Shown: positions 1-11,690, numbered from the stretch's first letter. The stretch is 64,000 nt of DNA from Fasciola hepatica (GCA_948099385.1 CANUEZ040000107.1:5332001-5396000); one strand, 5' to 3'. Numbers and translations: made by a program. The notes: a model not told the origin generated them from the letters alone.

Positions 1-99
1 AACGCCGATGTGATTACCATCCACTGTTCCTCTGCTGGAGTTGGATCCGGTGATACGTTGGATACTGTGGGTAATCGGGTGGTGATTACGCTTAACAGC

Positions 100-345
100 G
101 TTTGACATTTCTCTGGAATTTCCAGGACTGCGACGTTTATTAGGGTGTGTGGAGAAGCCTTAAGGCGTGCTAATAGATGGGTTCTGAAGCGCGCAAGAAC
201 ACGAACGTGGTCTGTATCGTTTGCGTTTTCCGTCACCACGCCGCGGTACGCCCGACAGTCTTCTACAGACAAAGCCCAACGAGATCTCTCTAAAGCCACT
301 GGGACGTCTATTTGCTCAGATGCAACATCAAGTCACACAGTTGAC
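100..345 (-). mobile_element. RTE-type LINE relic (endonuclease/RT spacer)
   Basis: This stretch resembles 18,475-18,690, which lies in the spacer after the endonuclease of the better preserved RTE-type LINE on the minus strand. Shared words include CGGTACGCCCGACAG here and CGATATGCCCGACGG there, with similar sequence on both sides. The orientation matches the minus-strand copy. No catalytic motif is left. It could be a small piece of a longer element that begins outside the window. Confidence 0.4.
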
Positions 346-922
346 ACACACCATAGACTGTCTCAATTCACTGGGACTAAGTAAACAGATTGTATTGGCG
401 TTAGCATGCAACACAGAATACAAAGCGCTGTGGGAGCACAACACTTGCGGCCTCGCAGGGGCATTACACAACACAGTAACAGCGAGGATGGACCTGATAG
501 ACCCGTAATCGCACAGCAAAGTGACCCTTCGGCTGAGCAACAATTCGGCTGCAGTGTAGAACTGATGGGACTAGCCCACTCGCCAGCCAGAGGAAAGCCG
601 GACACAACCACACGTTTATTAGCGACGACCAGAACAAATCTAAATGAGTCAATAGCCCCAACTTGTATTTTTTTCAATTGGTTTGCTTTCGTTTTGTCTA
701 GGTACCGTCATGCTTGTTTTAAGTACAAAATAGATTTATGCATACGTAATGATTACGATGAAAATTTTCACACCGTAGTTGATTTGAAATAGAAACAAAT
801 TTCTTGTGCTGAAATCAATTCGCTTCGAAAACCGTACAAAAAGGAACCGTTTAAGGCTGTAAGCGCTTCATGCTTCCGGTCTCTCGAATGTTTTTTCATT
901 GCGCAGTTGTCTATTTTGACAG
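346..922. other. No recognised feature upstream of the TPX2-like exons
   Basis: Short ORFs in several frames overlap with no splice-site support and no familiar motif. The stretch probably belongs to an intron of the TPX2-like gene, because the next exon starts at 923 with an acceptor and no start codon. Confidence 0.3.
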
Positions 923-1069
923 ATTGATTCACATTCGAAACAACACGATAAATTTTCGGGGACTGATTTACACATACCTGTTCTCCTTTCCACGACGGAC
1001 CCATCGGAATCGGAGGCAGAGTTAGTTTCTCCGAGCCGGTACGGAGGGATAGCATTTAAAACCAAGAAC
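923..1069 (+). CDS. Candidate internal exon of the TPX2-like gene
   Basis: The segment follows TCTATTTTGACAG and is followed by GTAAGTG, a strong donor. It is exactly 49 codons long, open throughout and in phase 0 at both ends, as expected for joining to the phase 0 exon at 2,432. It encodes a serine- and acid-rich stretch (DPSESEAELVSPSRYGG) ending in AFKTKN. The same stretch in its frame has a stop at 917-919, so the acceptor at 922 is the only one that works. Membership of the TPX2-like gene is inferred from phase, strand and position. The peptide has no diagnostic TPX2 motif, so a different gene or a chance ORF remains possible. Confidence 0.45.
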
Positions 1070-2431
1070 GTAAGTGACTGGTTTGTAAAATGTATTTGAG
1101 TTGACTTTTTCACATTCTAGTTTGACAAGTTTTTTACTTCTCTGCCATAGTAGTTCATCAGACTACCAATTGGATATTCAAAGTAATGTGAATAAAGCAG
1201 AACGATTTGAAAATTTTTCACCGCCGGTGTTTTCAGAATCTGCTCATGTTGTCTTAGGGCTGAACCGTGTGGCATCCTAATTTATAATTTCTGGTTTTCA
1301 AACGATGGAGTTCACACAAATGCTCGGCTTAGCAACTCCATTGTTCGCTTCAAAAGTGCACTAATTAACCTCCCAAATGAATTTATGCAGTTAAAGACGT
1401 AGTTCAACAACGTTGTTAGAAATTCACCTACGAATATGAGCTTGTTTGTTGTGAAAAGCTACGTAATCACAGCTTCCAGTCTGTGATTGTGCACTGATTC
1501 GCAACTTGTTTGTGGATCGTGTTTCTCCATCTTTTCACTTTCAAAGTGGTAATTTTACGGTGCCATGGATGAAAACTATTCTATCTCGAATGACTTGATT
1601 GTGTGAGTAGAGTGAGCCATTCTTACCCATTCATGTCCTGCTTTTATGCTCTGTTGAAATGAATTCGCCACGTGTTTGATTTTTCGATGACGAAACAAGT
1701 GGCGACTCCTTGTCTGCATGTGACTGACCACGTATTCGTCATGCTATCCACCCAGAAATGCTTGAAATTGTAGTGAAAACTCAACTGTTCGGTTTATAAT
1801 ACTATCTTCCCATGGGTACTCCATTGAGTCTGTACAACATGGCGTCCCTTATCTCATTTGTCTTGTTCAACGGGATTTTACCGATGCATTTGAGTGAAGT
1901 TTTCATTGCAACAGATTGTTGTGCGTAGTTCGTGTTTCGTTTTTGCGTTGATCAACTACATCAGGTAATGCCTATATATTCTCTACTGGCAATCACTTTG
2001 TGAACTGTTGTCATCATCTCGGTTCTTCATAGCAAAAACAAGTGAAGCGTTTTCATAAACCACATGGATCTCCTTTCCGGAACACCGGCTTATGAGGTTT
2101 CTGGTGACATTGATACAAGTCGTGTTTGATATGTAAAACAAATGTTCTTGGTTGATTCTTAACAACAAGTCGTCGTCAGTCAAAAATAGGAAGAGGACAG
2201 CTTGCGTTGGAGGAATTGAAATAATAACCGCATACGGTTAATTTCAGGGTCGTCAAGGAATGGGGTCAACTAGGGTTTTGAGATAAAATTGAGGTGCTCC
2301 CGAAATTTTTTGTCAGTCATTCTTCCAATGATCCAGTCTTAATTATATTTTCAGAAAAGACTGGCGCCCTTTGGACGCGAACCACCTGTTTGGTGTAGGA
2401 AGTTGATTTGCGGCGTTTTTCGTTCTCTTAG
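1070..2431 (+). other. Probable intron of the TPX2-like gene
   Basis: A GTAAGTG donor opens this stretch and TTCGTTCTCTTAG closes it. I found no further exon in it: candidate acceptors near 1,233, 1,895 and 2,354 either run into stops or give a phase that does not fit the exon at 2,432. No repeat family was recognised. Confidence 0.4.
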
Positions 2432-2674
2432 GTTACAGTCCCCAAACCATTTAGCTTCGAAGCACGAGAAATGGAAGTGCTCCACAAACGTAAGGTGCTA
2501 GCGGAGTGTGCTGACAAACGGGCAGTCGAATTAGCCAATTCATTCCGTGCTCGTCCGATGCGCGTCGGTTCACCCGATCCGCTACCTCAGCGTCCTGCAC
2601 CTTCCCCAGTGCGCCCTATGCCTTTCAGCTTCCGGACCGAGGAGCGAATCGATCTCCACAGAAGCCGACGACAG
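2432..2674 (+). CDS. TPX2: TPX2-like protein, C-terminal-half exon
   Basis: The exon is bounded by TTCGTTCTCTTAG and GTAAGTAG, is 81 codons long, and is phase 0 at both ends. It encodes VTVPKPFSFEAREMEV, a basic and alpha-helical stretch, then SFRARPM and RPMPFSFRTEERIDLHRSRR. The spaced PF(S/N)F and FRARPMP words are the repeating signature of the TPX2 C-terminal half, where FKARPxP- and PFxF-type motifs alternate with charged helices. TPX2 is a spindle-assembly factor controlled by Ran-GTP that binds microtubules, activates Aurora A through its N-terminus and binds kinesin-5 near its C-terminus. The N-terminal Aurora-binding part is not in the window. The assignment rests on motif order across this exon and the next. 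Confidence 0.85.
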
Positions 2675-3551
2675 GTAAGTAGTGATTGCGCCATCACTTT
2701 TTTGGGAATATCGTCAGTGTTCGCATCCGCTACCCTTGTGTAAATAACTGCTCTATAAGCTATGCAGTTCAGTATGAAAGTGAACTACGCAGCCAGTATG
2801 GTTGTTTCGCGAACCATCGAGGGCAAAGGCTTGGTTCTGTACTTCACGCATCACAAGCTGTGGTCAGTCAATCAGTGTATATACATCGCCGAGTCCAGTT
2901 TCAAGCTCTGCTTATCCAAACATTCAGTGGAAAGTACTCGCAGTCACATTAAAAAGTTGTTTCCAGAAATTCATAATCATGCCGTTGCAACTCACATGAC
3001 GTGAAAACAAGGGACAGAAAAATCGCTTAGAAATATAATTGGTGTGTGTGAAGTAGTGCGGTGTGGAGTGGATACAGTTGTGATACCGTTCTACTGAGTA
3101 ATATGGTAGGGTATTAATGACCCGGGGGTCAATTGATTCGCGTTGAAATGACGAATGTTCGAATGTGGTGTGTGCGTGTCGGCGCGATTATGGGCCATGG
3201 GAGATTGAGCGAGTGGAGTGATCGTTTTTGTGCTCAGAGGTTAGACGTTAATTGTCTTATTGCAAACATTGTTGGGATTCTTGAGGTACTGTCGCTAAGA
3301 GGCTAACAGCACATGATATTCGATCAAGCCTATGCCGCAGTACTTACTCATACCAGCTCTCTGTTAGGAATTTTTCTGAACACACATCTAACGAGGGCCT
3401 GCAATTGACTAGTGGACCGCAGCGGTGGATCAGACAAGATCATCAATGAAATTTAGCGTCTGGGTTGTTGAATAACGCGATGTGACGTACATTTTTCTTG
3501 GACAACCTTGTGTGCGTGTATTCATCATTAACCTGTCACCTTTCACCACAG

Positions 3552-3937
3552 GAGTCTCTTACTAGCGATGAGTCGACCATGCAACGCACACGTGTGAAGT
3601 CCCCTTCAGTGGTTCACCGACCACCTTTTGTACCACAGCTAAGCACTCGCTCACCGTTGGTTCCTAACCCACCAAGACTGGCAACTTCCGAGCGAGCTGT
3701 TCAACGTTTAAAATTCGATGAAATGTTGCAACGACGTCGACACTCAGTGGAACTAAAGCAGCAAGCGATGGAGGCATCTCGCAGAGCCGAAGAAGAGAAA
3801 CAGGTGAAAAGACTTCGACAAGAACTCGTGCATAAACCTCAACCCATCCGGCGGTACAAATCTGTTCGCAGTGTGGATCGCAAGCCTGTGACGCACGCCA
3901 AATCACCCAGCTTTTTACGGAGAATAAGTCATGCTCC
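3552..3937 (+). CDS. TPX2: TPX2-like protein, TPX2 C-terminal domain exon
   Basis: The exon follows CTTTCACCACAG in phase 0 and ends before GTAAGTCC in phase 2. It encodes LATSERAVQRLKFDEML, a coiled-coil-like run (residues about 70-100 of the exon, rich in E, K, Q and A), then LRQELVHKPQPIRRYKSV and a basic serine-rich tail. The order ATxxRAxxRxxF, charged helix, LRxELVHKxxPIRxY is the hallmark of the extreme C-terminus of animal TPX2. An in-frame upstream ATG at 3,498 lies in the intron and is not used, because the acceptor is strong and the reading frame is already fixed by the previous exon. In vertebrates this region contacts kinesin-5 and microtubules; the same role here is an inference. 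Confidence 0.9.
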
Positions 3938-4330
3938 GTAAGTCCATCAAATTCTCGCTTTATGATGACAATTCGCGAAGTTTAGACTGTAGTTACTTGA
4001 CACCACGACCTGTTGCTCAATCTTCCGAATCATGCATCGTGTGCATGTATAGGTGAATTTTAAGAAGCTCACTATGATTGGTTTACAGTCTACCTTTTGC
4101 ACTGAGTGAGTATTATTGATGTTCTAGATTGCTGAACAAGCGACAGTATTCTAAGTGCATCAAGTGTGATCGCACTGAGAGTGATCGGTCTTGCTAATGT
4201 GTCAGTTTTCGGTGTATTGCAATACTGTCATCTATCAGGAAATTGTTTTTTTAGCGGTTAGAATTTGCGGTTCACTGTTAGCGAAGGCCGTATTTGCTAC
4301 ATCCTTAATCTGTTCTTGTTTCCTTTTCAG

Positions 4331-4340
4331 GTCGAGCTAA
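4331..4340 (+). CDS. TPX2: TPX2-like protein, terminal coding exon with stop
   Basis: TTTCCTTTTCAG precedes this exon. Its first base completes the split codon from 3,936-3,937 (Pro); two serine codons and a TAA at 4,338-4,340 follow. The predicted protein therefore ends SHAPSS, soon after the conserved PIRRYKSV motif, which agrees with the short tail of known TPX2 proteins. The intron before it is 393 bp. An alternative without splicing would read through the donor at 3,938 and stop within a few codons, giving an almost identical end, so the functional consequence of either model is small. Confidence 0.75.
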
Positions 4341-4581
4341 GAGAACCCAAAATGTTCACTTCAGTTGATTCACTGTTATCACCCCCCTTTTTAGATGTAC
4401 ATATATTTTTCCGTTGCCTCATATCTGTGGATCCATTTTGCACAAAACGCAATTCACGTGGATCCCAGTTCTCTTAAGAACATTGTTCACACACCCCCAT
4501 GTTACCTCTTCCTGTATTTGTGGTGTTGGTAACATGCCTGACCCTGAGCTCGATGTATAATAATAATAATGATATGAAAGG

Positions 4582-4587
4582 AATAAA
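4582..4587 (+). promoter_or_regulatory. Poly(A) signal candidate of the TPX2-like gene
   Basis: AATAAA lies about 240 bp after the predicted TPX2 stop and is followed by T-rich sequence from 4,590. It is the first canonical hexamer after the stop. It would give a 3' UTR of about 260 nt. Confidence 0.5.
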
Positions 4588-4599
4588 TAGCTGTTTTAT

Positions 4600-5656
4600 G
4601 TTTTTCATTCGTTTTGGATACAAAGTCGCTTGTCCTGTGAATGTAGTCAGATGGTTTACTTGGTTAGCGTCAACCGTATCACAAATGTTCTGTGACCTAT
4701 ATGCTGTTGGTTGTTCCTAATGATTAGTTCTTGGTTGAAATTGATGTCCTTGTTGATCCGCATTCTCATTGGTTTTCCGTCTTTTTCGTGCAGTATTTAA
4801 TGCTACCGATATCCACAACAATCAGACTGAGCTGATGATAGCACGAATAGGATGGAAGCGTGTTGTGCCCCAATTCGGTGGGCAGAGCGTAAGCACGTAT
4901 GTACGGACGAATATGTATTCGACATGAGCGCATGGCAAGCGCAAGTACAAGAAGTTAAGCAAAGGCATAAGCTGGTAATAGGTTAGACAGAGTCGCATGC
5001 CAATGAAAAGGCAAGCCTAGCTTATAGTCGTACCAAGCCACACAAGATCATGAACAACGTGACTATATTGGTCAAAGCAGTCCGGAATGAACACAACTGC
5101 AAACTTGTATGCCTGTGGGGTTAAGTGATCAACTTTCCGGGCGTAGCCTATGCGTGCGAGACTGTGTGACCACCTGAGTCGAACACAACAAAGTGCACAT
5201 TCGGCTTTCCTTGGTGATTTTACGTCGTGGAATAAAGGGGTTCGATTGTATCAGTTCAAATAAAATACACTTGAAACTTCAGACAGTAATTCGGTGCGTT
5301 GTCAGCACGATAATGTTAATTCGAAGACCATACCCCGTTCACTTAACCCGGCAAACTTGTAAGCCTCTTGAGTCAATTCCCTGTAGAATTTGTGTAAAAC
5401 TATCCGCATTATAAACCAGATGGGTAGATTACCGGTGGGTTGCAATTTGCTGCTATTTTGTTGATTGGAAGTGATACTTATGTTGCCAGCTGTTCCACCC
5501 AATAAAGACGTTTCTGAACCCTTTAACTAGTGGACCGAGCGTTAGCCTTGCACCTTGAACCAGTCCGCAGCAATCTCAATTCCCAAAAATACAATTCACT
5601 TATCTCAGCCACTCGCGAATGATGCGTTGAAATTACCACACTTTCCTGCAGGTTCA

Positions 5657-5658
<2 letters not shown>
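4600..5658. other. Intergenic stretch, nothing recognised
   Basis: There are no splice-bounded ORFs and no familiar transposon motif. Short ORFs of about 70 codons overlap on both strands and look random. AATAAA occurs several times but no gene supports its use. Confidence 0.3.

Positions 5659-5710
<52 letters not shown>
5659..5710. repeat. (AT)26 microsatellite
   Basis: An uninterrupted AT dinucleotide run of 52 bp. It creates meaningless Ile-Tyr repeat ORFs on both strands. Confidence 0.98.
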
Positions 5711-5712
<2 letters not shown>

Positions 5713-5814
5713 TATTGGTTGGCAAGGTTGCTGGAACCGGTAAGACGGCCAGTGTCAAAGCACAGCCTCGGAGACATTTTAATTCATAAACTGCCTGAAG
5801 GGCCTAAACGCTTT

Positions 5815-6975
5815 TTTAGATGTCAGTTCGCTTTTTACAAGCGTCCCGATAGGTGAAACAATCGATTACCTGTGCCCATGTTTTGAAAGGATTACAATTG
5901 AGACAGGCAGATCTATCGCCAAAAGGATGGGGTGGCAATAGGCTCCCCACTTGCCGATGTCTAGAGAATGGCCCACTGGAATCTTCAATCCGAAACGGTG
6001 TTGTATTCAGACGCTACGTAGATGACATTTTCTATGTAATCAATTCATCAGACTACATAACCCAGCTACAAGAAAGCTTTAAATCAGATCGTACAAAAGA
6101 AGCAGAGTCAGATAATACAATCGCCTTCCTTGACGTTCTGATGAGTCGCCGTGAAGACGGCTCAATCAGCCGGTCAATGCACAGGAAGGCAACGTGGAAT
6201 GGGCAGTACTTTCACTTCCACAGCTTTGTGCCTCTGAAGATTAAAAAGAACCTGGTTTGATGTCTCACAAACGGCAAGAAGAATATGCTCAGAGGACACC
6301 GTTGAAGAGCTGCAAACGGTGCGAAGAACCTTCATCCGAAACGGCTAGTTGAGATGATGCGAGTTAAGGTGAAAACCCCAAGGAAGTTTGGGGTGGAAAG
6401 GAAACCTATATACATATCTCTGCCATTCAAGGGGTAAAACTTGACTGGGATTGTGTATAGAAGATTGTCAGGGGTAATCAGCAAGACGTTCTCGCAGCTG
6501 AACTCCGGGTTTTGTTCGAATCCCGGCCGGTGGTGTTTTTGCGGTTGGAAGACAAAGTGTCTGATTTTGCAGTCTCATCCTGTGTTTATTCATCCACTTG
6601 TTTCTGTGGAAAAACATACATCGGCCGCGCGACCAGGTGTCTATCCGAACGCATATGCGAACACCGCCCTGTATGGCTAAACACTAGAGCAGTTAAGTCA
6701 CACTAGCGCTGTCATTTCACACCTTGCTCAGACTGATCACGCAGCAAACGTGGCTGAGGCCTTCCGTGAGCTGTATAAGGTTCATGGTCGGCAAACAAGA
6801 CAGGCAAAATGTCACATACTAGCCACAGCTAAGGATGTCAGTATCCGCCTCTACAGCCCCCTTCTATGTGCTCGAAAACAATGTGTCCTCTTGAGCTGCC
6901 CGGGTCCTCCCGCCACTCTACAACAGGCCATAGACCAGATGAAAACTGACAAAACAACACACATCCGGTCTTGAT
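5815..6975 (+). mobile_element. Penelope-like element: RT core plus GIY-YIG endonuclease, decayed
   Basis: In three plus-strand frames the order is DVSSLFTSVPIGETIDYL (about 5,818), then ENGPLESSIRNGVVFRRYVDD with the YVDD catalytic box at 6,015-6,026, then IAFLDVLMSRREDGSISRS and WNGQYFHFHSFVPL. These are the RT blocks typical of Penelope-like elements. Downstream, SSTCFCGKTYIGRATRCLSE (YIG at 6,617-6,625) and a C-terminal block around 6,730-6,900 give the GIY-YIG nuclease that these elements use for integration. At least four frameshifts or stops break the ORF, and no N-terminal part is visible before 5,780. The copy is an immobile relic. An (AT)26 tract sits about 100 bp upstream. Confidence 0.87.
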
Positions 6976-7504
6976 TCAAGCTCGGATTACAGTTTCCCCC
7001 CCCCATTTTTCCTCACCGCTAGTTTTATCACCTACTTGTCTAACTGATTCAATCCTTTAACTTGTCGTAATATAACGTGGTGTAATGGCATGATTATGAA
7101 TCACTGGAAACGACCTTGTTCGCCAAACTGTTTTCTCTGAATGTGTTCATTGGGAATTTTCTGACATTTATGTATGTGTAATCTGCAAGAGCACAAAAAG
7201 AGAAGAAACTCCATGATTCGAGGTTCAGTAAGTGTATCAACAGGCAGTGACACTTACATTCCACGAACAACAAGATGGCAGCCTCCGATCTAGCTGTAAT
7301 ATATATATGTATATATCAAACTCGAAGCAGCTTTAAATGTGGGTATAGCAGCCCATCCTGTAGCGAAGACCTGATTTGGTTGGGGGTGTTCGCTTGGAGT
7401 TATTAGGGCAGTAACCGTATCTCCCTTCAAAGCTGTCGAGCATCTCTGGCCGTCATAGAGGACGACGTCTGACCAAACTCAACTCAGTGATCGAATCAAC
7501 CTGA
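6976..7504. other. Nothing recognised; short AT run
   Basis: A C-rich patch follows the Penelope-like relic at about 6,998, and a short interrupted AT run lies near 7,298-7,316. No coding or RNA signal was identified. Confidence 0.3.
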
Positions 7505-7615
7505 GCGGGAGCAGGTTGGCGCAGTGGTAACACGCGCCCTCGAGGTGAAAGGGCCTGGTTGCGGTGAAGGATATGCTTTACGAAGAGCGAAATTCGAGTG
7601 TGGTGGTTTCGAGTG
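7505..7615 (+). mobile_element. tRNA-derived SINE-like sequence
   Basis: AGGTTGGCGCAGTGGTAACA at about 7,510 is very close to a tRNA D-arm and A box (TGGCNNAGTGG). It is followed about 30 nt later by CTGGTTGCGG, a worn B box, and further on by GGTTTCGAGTGC, which resembles a B box with one extra T. The spacing suits a polymerase III promoter. The full cloverleaf does not close, so this is better read as a tRNA-derived retroposon than a tRNA gene. Confidence 0.4.
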
Positions 7616-8262
7616 CAGGGTTGATTGGATTACGTGAGGGTCATGATTGAAAGGTGGAATCCAAAGGACCGTCAGCCAAGCAAGATACCATTTAGGTTGA
7701 AGAAGAAGTTTCTGTATGTGTTCGTCAGTCTCCTTTTCGTACACAGATTTGGTGCCATTCCAAACGGGTGAGGAGTTTGGTCATCGCTGGTCGATCGGCA
7801 GCTCTTCTATAGCTCTCGAAGTTGTTGTTGCGTATCTGACGAACATTCTCAATGACCCCTCTTGAGAAGCGCTACATGCTCCGCCATCTGTGCGGAAACT
7901 GGACGACCACACGAAATGAATTATGCCGAGGTTATTTGGTAACTCTGAACAGGCGAAAACGCCATTTGCGTGAACGAAAAGCCATGCTGCGAATAAAGCT
8001 AACTTATCGTCCTTGTACAACGTTCAACGGCGGGGTGAGCCTTACTGACCACCGCCGTTCTCAACAATGTTGCATGTGGAAATAGGAAGAATGAATTTAC
8101 AAGATGGACTGGAAGTGGACCTGCAGGGGTGGGAAAAGGAAAGAACGCCCTAGTAGCCAACACACGGCATACAGTCTAATGGTACAAACGCACATTGATT
8201 AATCATTCTGATTCGACAGAAAGTGACAACACGATCGCCGCTGTTCACGGTTCGCTACCATA
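7616..8262. other. Unassigned sequence between SINE-like unit and LINE tail
   Basis: No convincing protein motif. It may include the 3' UTR of the minus-strand LINE that ends near 8,263, but I see no tail repeat to mark the end. Confidence 0.25.
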
Positions 8263-9240
8263 TCATTCAGTGTGTCCAGCCAACTGGTTGATGGGTCTTT
8301 TGGACCCCAACCATGAAGACGTAAGGCACATGCTTTTTCTGAGTTCGCTGTACGTTTTCTCACTCCCCGTTGCCAAGTCTTTTGTTGACCTCAACGTGAC
8401 TCCTTCCATTTCGTAGGAGGAATGGAAAACGGCACGGTATGGTGGGCATGTTTGCCATACGCGACACGTGCCCCATCCAACGAAGTCCACTAAACTGGAT
8501 ACGCTGTGATGGAACATTCTCTGAATTGGTACTCAAAACTCGATTTCTGACCTCAGCATTGCTCATTCGGTCATTCCATCCGATCTTAGCGTTATCACGC
8601 AAACATCGATGGTCGGAAACCTCAATGCGACGAACATCTTCCACACGCTGACCTTACGTCTCGCAACTAAGCAACAAAACTGAACACACCGCGGCACAGT
8701 ACGCACGACCTTCCAACTTTGGAGAAATAGGTCGACGCCACAGGTGCTCCACTTCAGCGTACGTCGCTCGAGCTTTGGATATTCGCGTGTTCACCTATAC
8801 TACAATGCTCCCACCCGTCATCACGCTGTTGCCGAGGTGAGTGAAGCGTCGATAATGGGTAGCGCCTCTCCGTCGAGCGTCAAGCTCGGAACCGTTGACG
8901 TCCAGTCTTGCAACATTATTTAGCACTCTGAAGGTCCAAAGCGTATGTCGAATGGAGCTACAGCTTCAGCGAGTCTGCCCGGTGCAAGTTTCGCATGTTC
9001 CGTTCATTCGAACAAGCAGACAAGGTCATCCACACAATCTATATCACACAGTTTCTCACTGTTTTCTATTTCAACGCCGATTTCCTGAAGATTCCTCTGG
9101 GCATTTTCCACTATCTTGTGGATGACGAAGTTGAACAGGAATGGGGAAATGGGACATATTTGTCGAACACCACTGGTCGTTTCGAGTTGAATGCTAAGAT
9201 GAACAAACGTCGTTGTCTGACATGAGGGAATGTTTCTACA
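8263..9240 (-). mobile_element. RTE-type LINE, RT second half and C-terminal region
   Basis: Read on the minus strand from 9,200 downwards, broken frames give SGVRQICPISPFLFNF (RT block with GVRQG-type motif), then DIDCVDDLVCLFE where the catalytic (Y/F)ADD box has become CVDD. A C-terminal block EVSDHRCLRDNAKIGWNDRM and LRWMGHVSRM follows at 8,640-8,450. This order is typical of trematode RTE-related elements. The first RT half and endonuclease are missing, so this is a 5'-truncated relic with the catalytic box mutated. Confidence 0.8.
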
Positions 9241-9639
9241 CTGCTAATCATCCAGTTATTGTACAGTACGTTCGATAATCCGAGACACCCTTAGGAAGTT
9301 GGAACTCACTACTTCGGTTGTATTATACTGTGGAATTTTTGAGGTGGTTAAGAAATTCACATATAAACGAAAAATGAGGGAAGCTGATCCTTGTTACTTT
9401 GAAATGAGTAAAAAAAACTCGATCAGCCACCGAGGTTCACGCGCAGTTCCTCTGACTTTCTTCTGCAAGCTATATGTAAATCCCATGGGAATCAAAGAAA
9501 CGACTGATAATAGCCAAGCCGCTGTGTAATAAGATCCTAAGTAGGGCGAAGGAGGATTGCGAGAAAGCAGTATCGAATTGATGGGCAAAACAAATAATAG
9601 CTTGTCTGGCACCAAACTATATTCGCCATGTTGAAAGCC

Positions 9640-11690
9640 TCTACTTAGTTCATAAAAAAGAATACCACTTTAAATTGGCGCCGGCAACTTCTTAGTAGGC
9701 AAAATAGTGTTTCCGTCGCTAATTGGCTGCACTGGATTAGGCTTCTCCGTGTAGCGTACACATATGCACTGTGCCACCGACGCTAACTGAGTGCAAACGA
9801 ATGCACGTCGGTGTTACTCACCAGCTAGATCAATTACTTCTCGCATTCGATAAAGACAAAACATTCGTGGTTGAAACAGATACTTGGGACATAAAAATCA
9901 CTGCTACTCAATCAATGTAGCCGTCCCGTAGCCTTTTATCGCGTACTGTGTTACCCACGGAGCAAAATCACTCCGCGCTAGAGAACGGAGCTTGCGCGAT
10001 TGTCGAAGCTGTTTGAAAGCGATGACACTGTTTCTTGGGAGCCCATTTCAAGCTGACGTATAACATGGAGATCAGCAGTGAAATGAAGAACGTCAGAATC
10101 CAACGATAACGCGTTGGACTTTATCGATTCTTCTATGATGTGATACGTCGCCCTGGTTCACGGAATCTCGCAGCCGATACTGTATCACGATCATTTTGTG
10201 CGACCACTTCTTTCGATGAAGTGAAGCGACTTTATGACAATCTGTCACCCCCGCATTACTCGTCCGTATTATTTTATCCAAACAAAAAACACCCCTTCTC
10301 TCGATGATGTCAAGGTAATAATACAACAATATTCTGTCTGTTCCCATCTCTAACCGAAAACCTTGTAACAGCCCACTGGTTAGGGCAACACAACCATTCG
10401 AACGTCTGTATTGACTTCAAGAGAGCCATCCTCTGTTGTACCCAAAATCGCCGCATCCTTGAAGTAAGAGATCGGCAATCTGGTTCCCCGATAGTTCTCC
10501 CGTCCTGACAAAACTGTCGTGTCGGTGAGAAAACCTCTGGACTATCCCGGCCGGTGATTCCCCGACTGTTCTATCCCAACGGAAAAGTAACCATGAACAA
10601 AGTGCGGAGACCGTATTGCATTGTAACCAAAAATGACACTTTATATAGCATGAGGCAAGGCATGGAGACATATGGCGTTATTATTGATTGCCCAACGTGG
10701 TGCACAGATGTGATTGGTTAAGTCGGATCACAGTATGTCATAAGTCTGATTAACTGGCGGGTTGGTGTGAACGGTAGGTAATAGGTTGCCTGTTAGTGGT
10801 CGATGTGAACAGTGACGTGTGATAGACGGATCGGTTCATGGACATACGTCATGGCTGCACTGCTATGTGGAATATGCGGGCCTAGTCATTGGTTCGTGTT
10901 CACCAAGCGCCCCGTCCGTGGGTTGGAAGAATGCGGACTGCAGCCTTGCTGACGACGTTTTCAGGGAAATCTCCAACTCTCTGAGAATAACGGCTGCACC
11001 ATAATTTCTCATCTACTGGATTTGGTCTCTGCAGTTGGCCTGTCTCACTATTTACATGATAATCGAGAAGCCTTATGTCTCAGGAGCTGAAGACATCTGT
11101 TTACAACGCGGGGTAGCCACTAGAAATGACCAGCTAAAATGGTCAAGTTGATCGATTGAATGGGAAAATATGTGCTTCCGTTCGGGAGATCTAGAAGCCG
11201 ACCAGTGGGACTTAGCACCACTGGAGGCATTGTATGCCATCAGACCACTGATATGTACTGCAACCAATGCAACTCCCCACGAACGTATGCTTATTTATGA
11301 TCGAAAATCTGCTGTCGGCATCAGTTTACCTCAGTGGTTACCAACGCCTGGGCCAGTGCATCAATGAAAGAACATTGGCCCGTCCAAGTATAATCCCGAA
11401 TTGGAAGAAGTCGAACTGTTAGCGAGCAACCCCAAGTACGCTCATATGCTTCTACCCGGTGGACGCGAAGAAACAGCATCACTTTGTCATCTTGCTCCCG
11501 CAGAACAAACGAATCAGCACCACCTAACCATTTTTCAAACTGCCATCCAGGTAATGAAATACCATGCACCTGCGATCAACAAACAACTGTCTCTCTACCG
11601 GTAAAACCTACTAAACCGGGAACAAACGTGGAAAGCCTTTTCTACAAAAACAGTGACATCGTATCGTCTTCGAAGCCGTGAGGCGTGTCA
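9640..11690 (+). mobile_element. Ty3/Gypsy element fragment: RNase H and integrase
   Basis: The plus strand carries, in shifting frames, LLAFDKDKTFVVETD and PTEQNHSALENGACAIVEAV (RNase H, 9,840-10,000). These are followed by ICHPRITRPYYFIQTKNTPS (integrase zinc-binding region, about 10,240-10,300), a worn core start at 10,390, and LEALYAIRPLICTATNATPH with VEELL-type and HMLLPGGREETASLCHLAP blocks at 11,190-11,500. The second Gypsy copy at 20,036-21,870 shows the same block order. Many stops and a poorly matching interval at about 10,680-11,030 show decay or an insertion there. No LTR was recognised on either side. Confidence 0.85.

Noticed and set aside
2355..2392. Possible small TPX2 exon after TATTTTCAG
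   Set aside because: The only donor gives a 38-nt exon whose phase does not fit the strongly supported exon at 2,432.
5555..5777. Ile-Tyr repeat ORFs on both strands
   Set aside because: They are translations of the AT microsatellite.
6138..6175. CTGATGAG followed by a GCCGT/ACGGC hairpin, looking like a hammerhead ribozyme core
   Set aside because: It lies in the Penelope-like RT coding block VLMSRREDGS, no GAAA follows the hairpin, and no closing stems exist. The match is codon coincidence.
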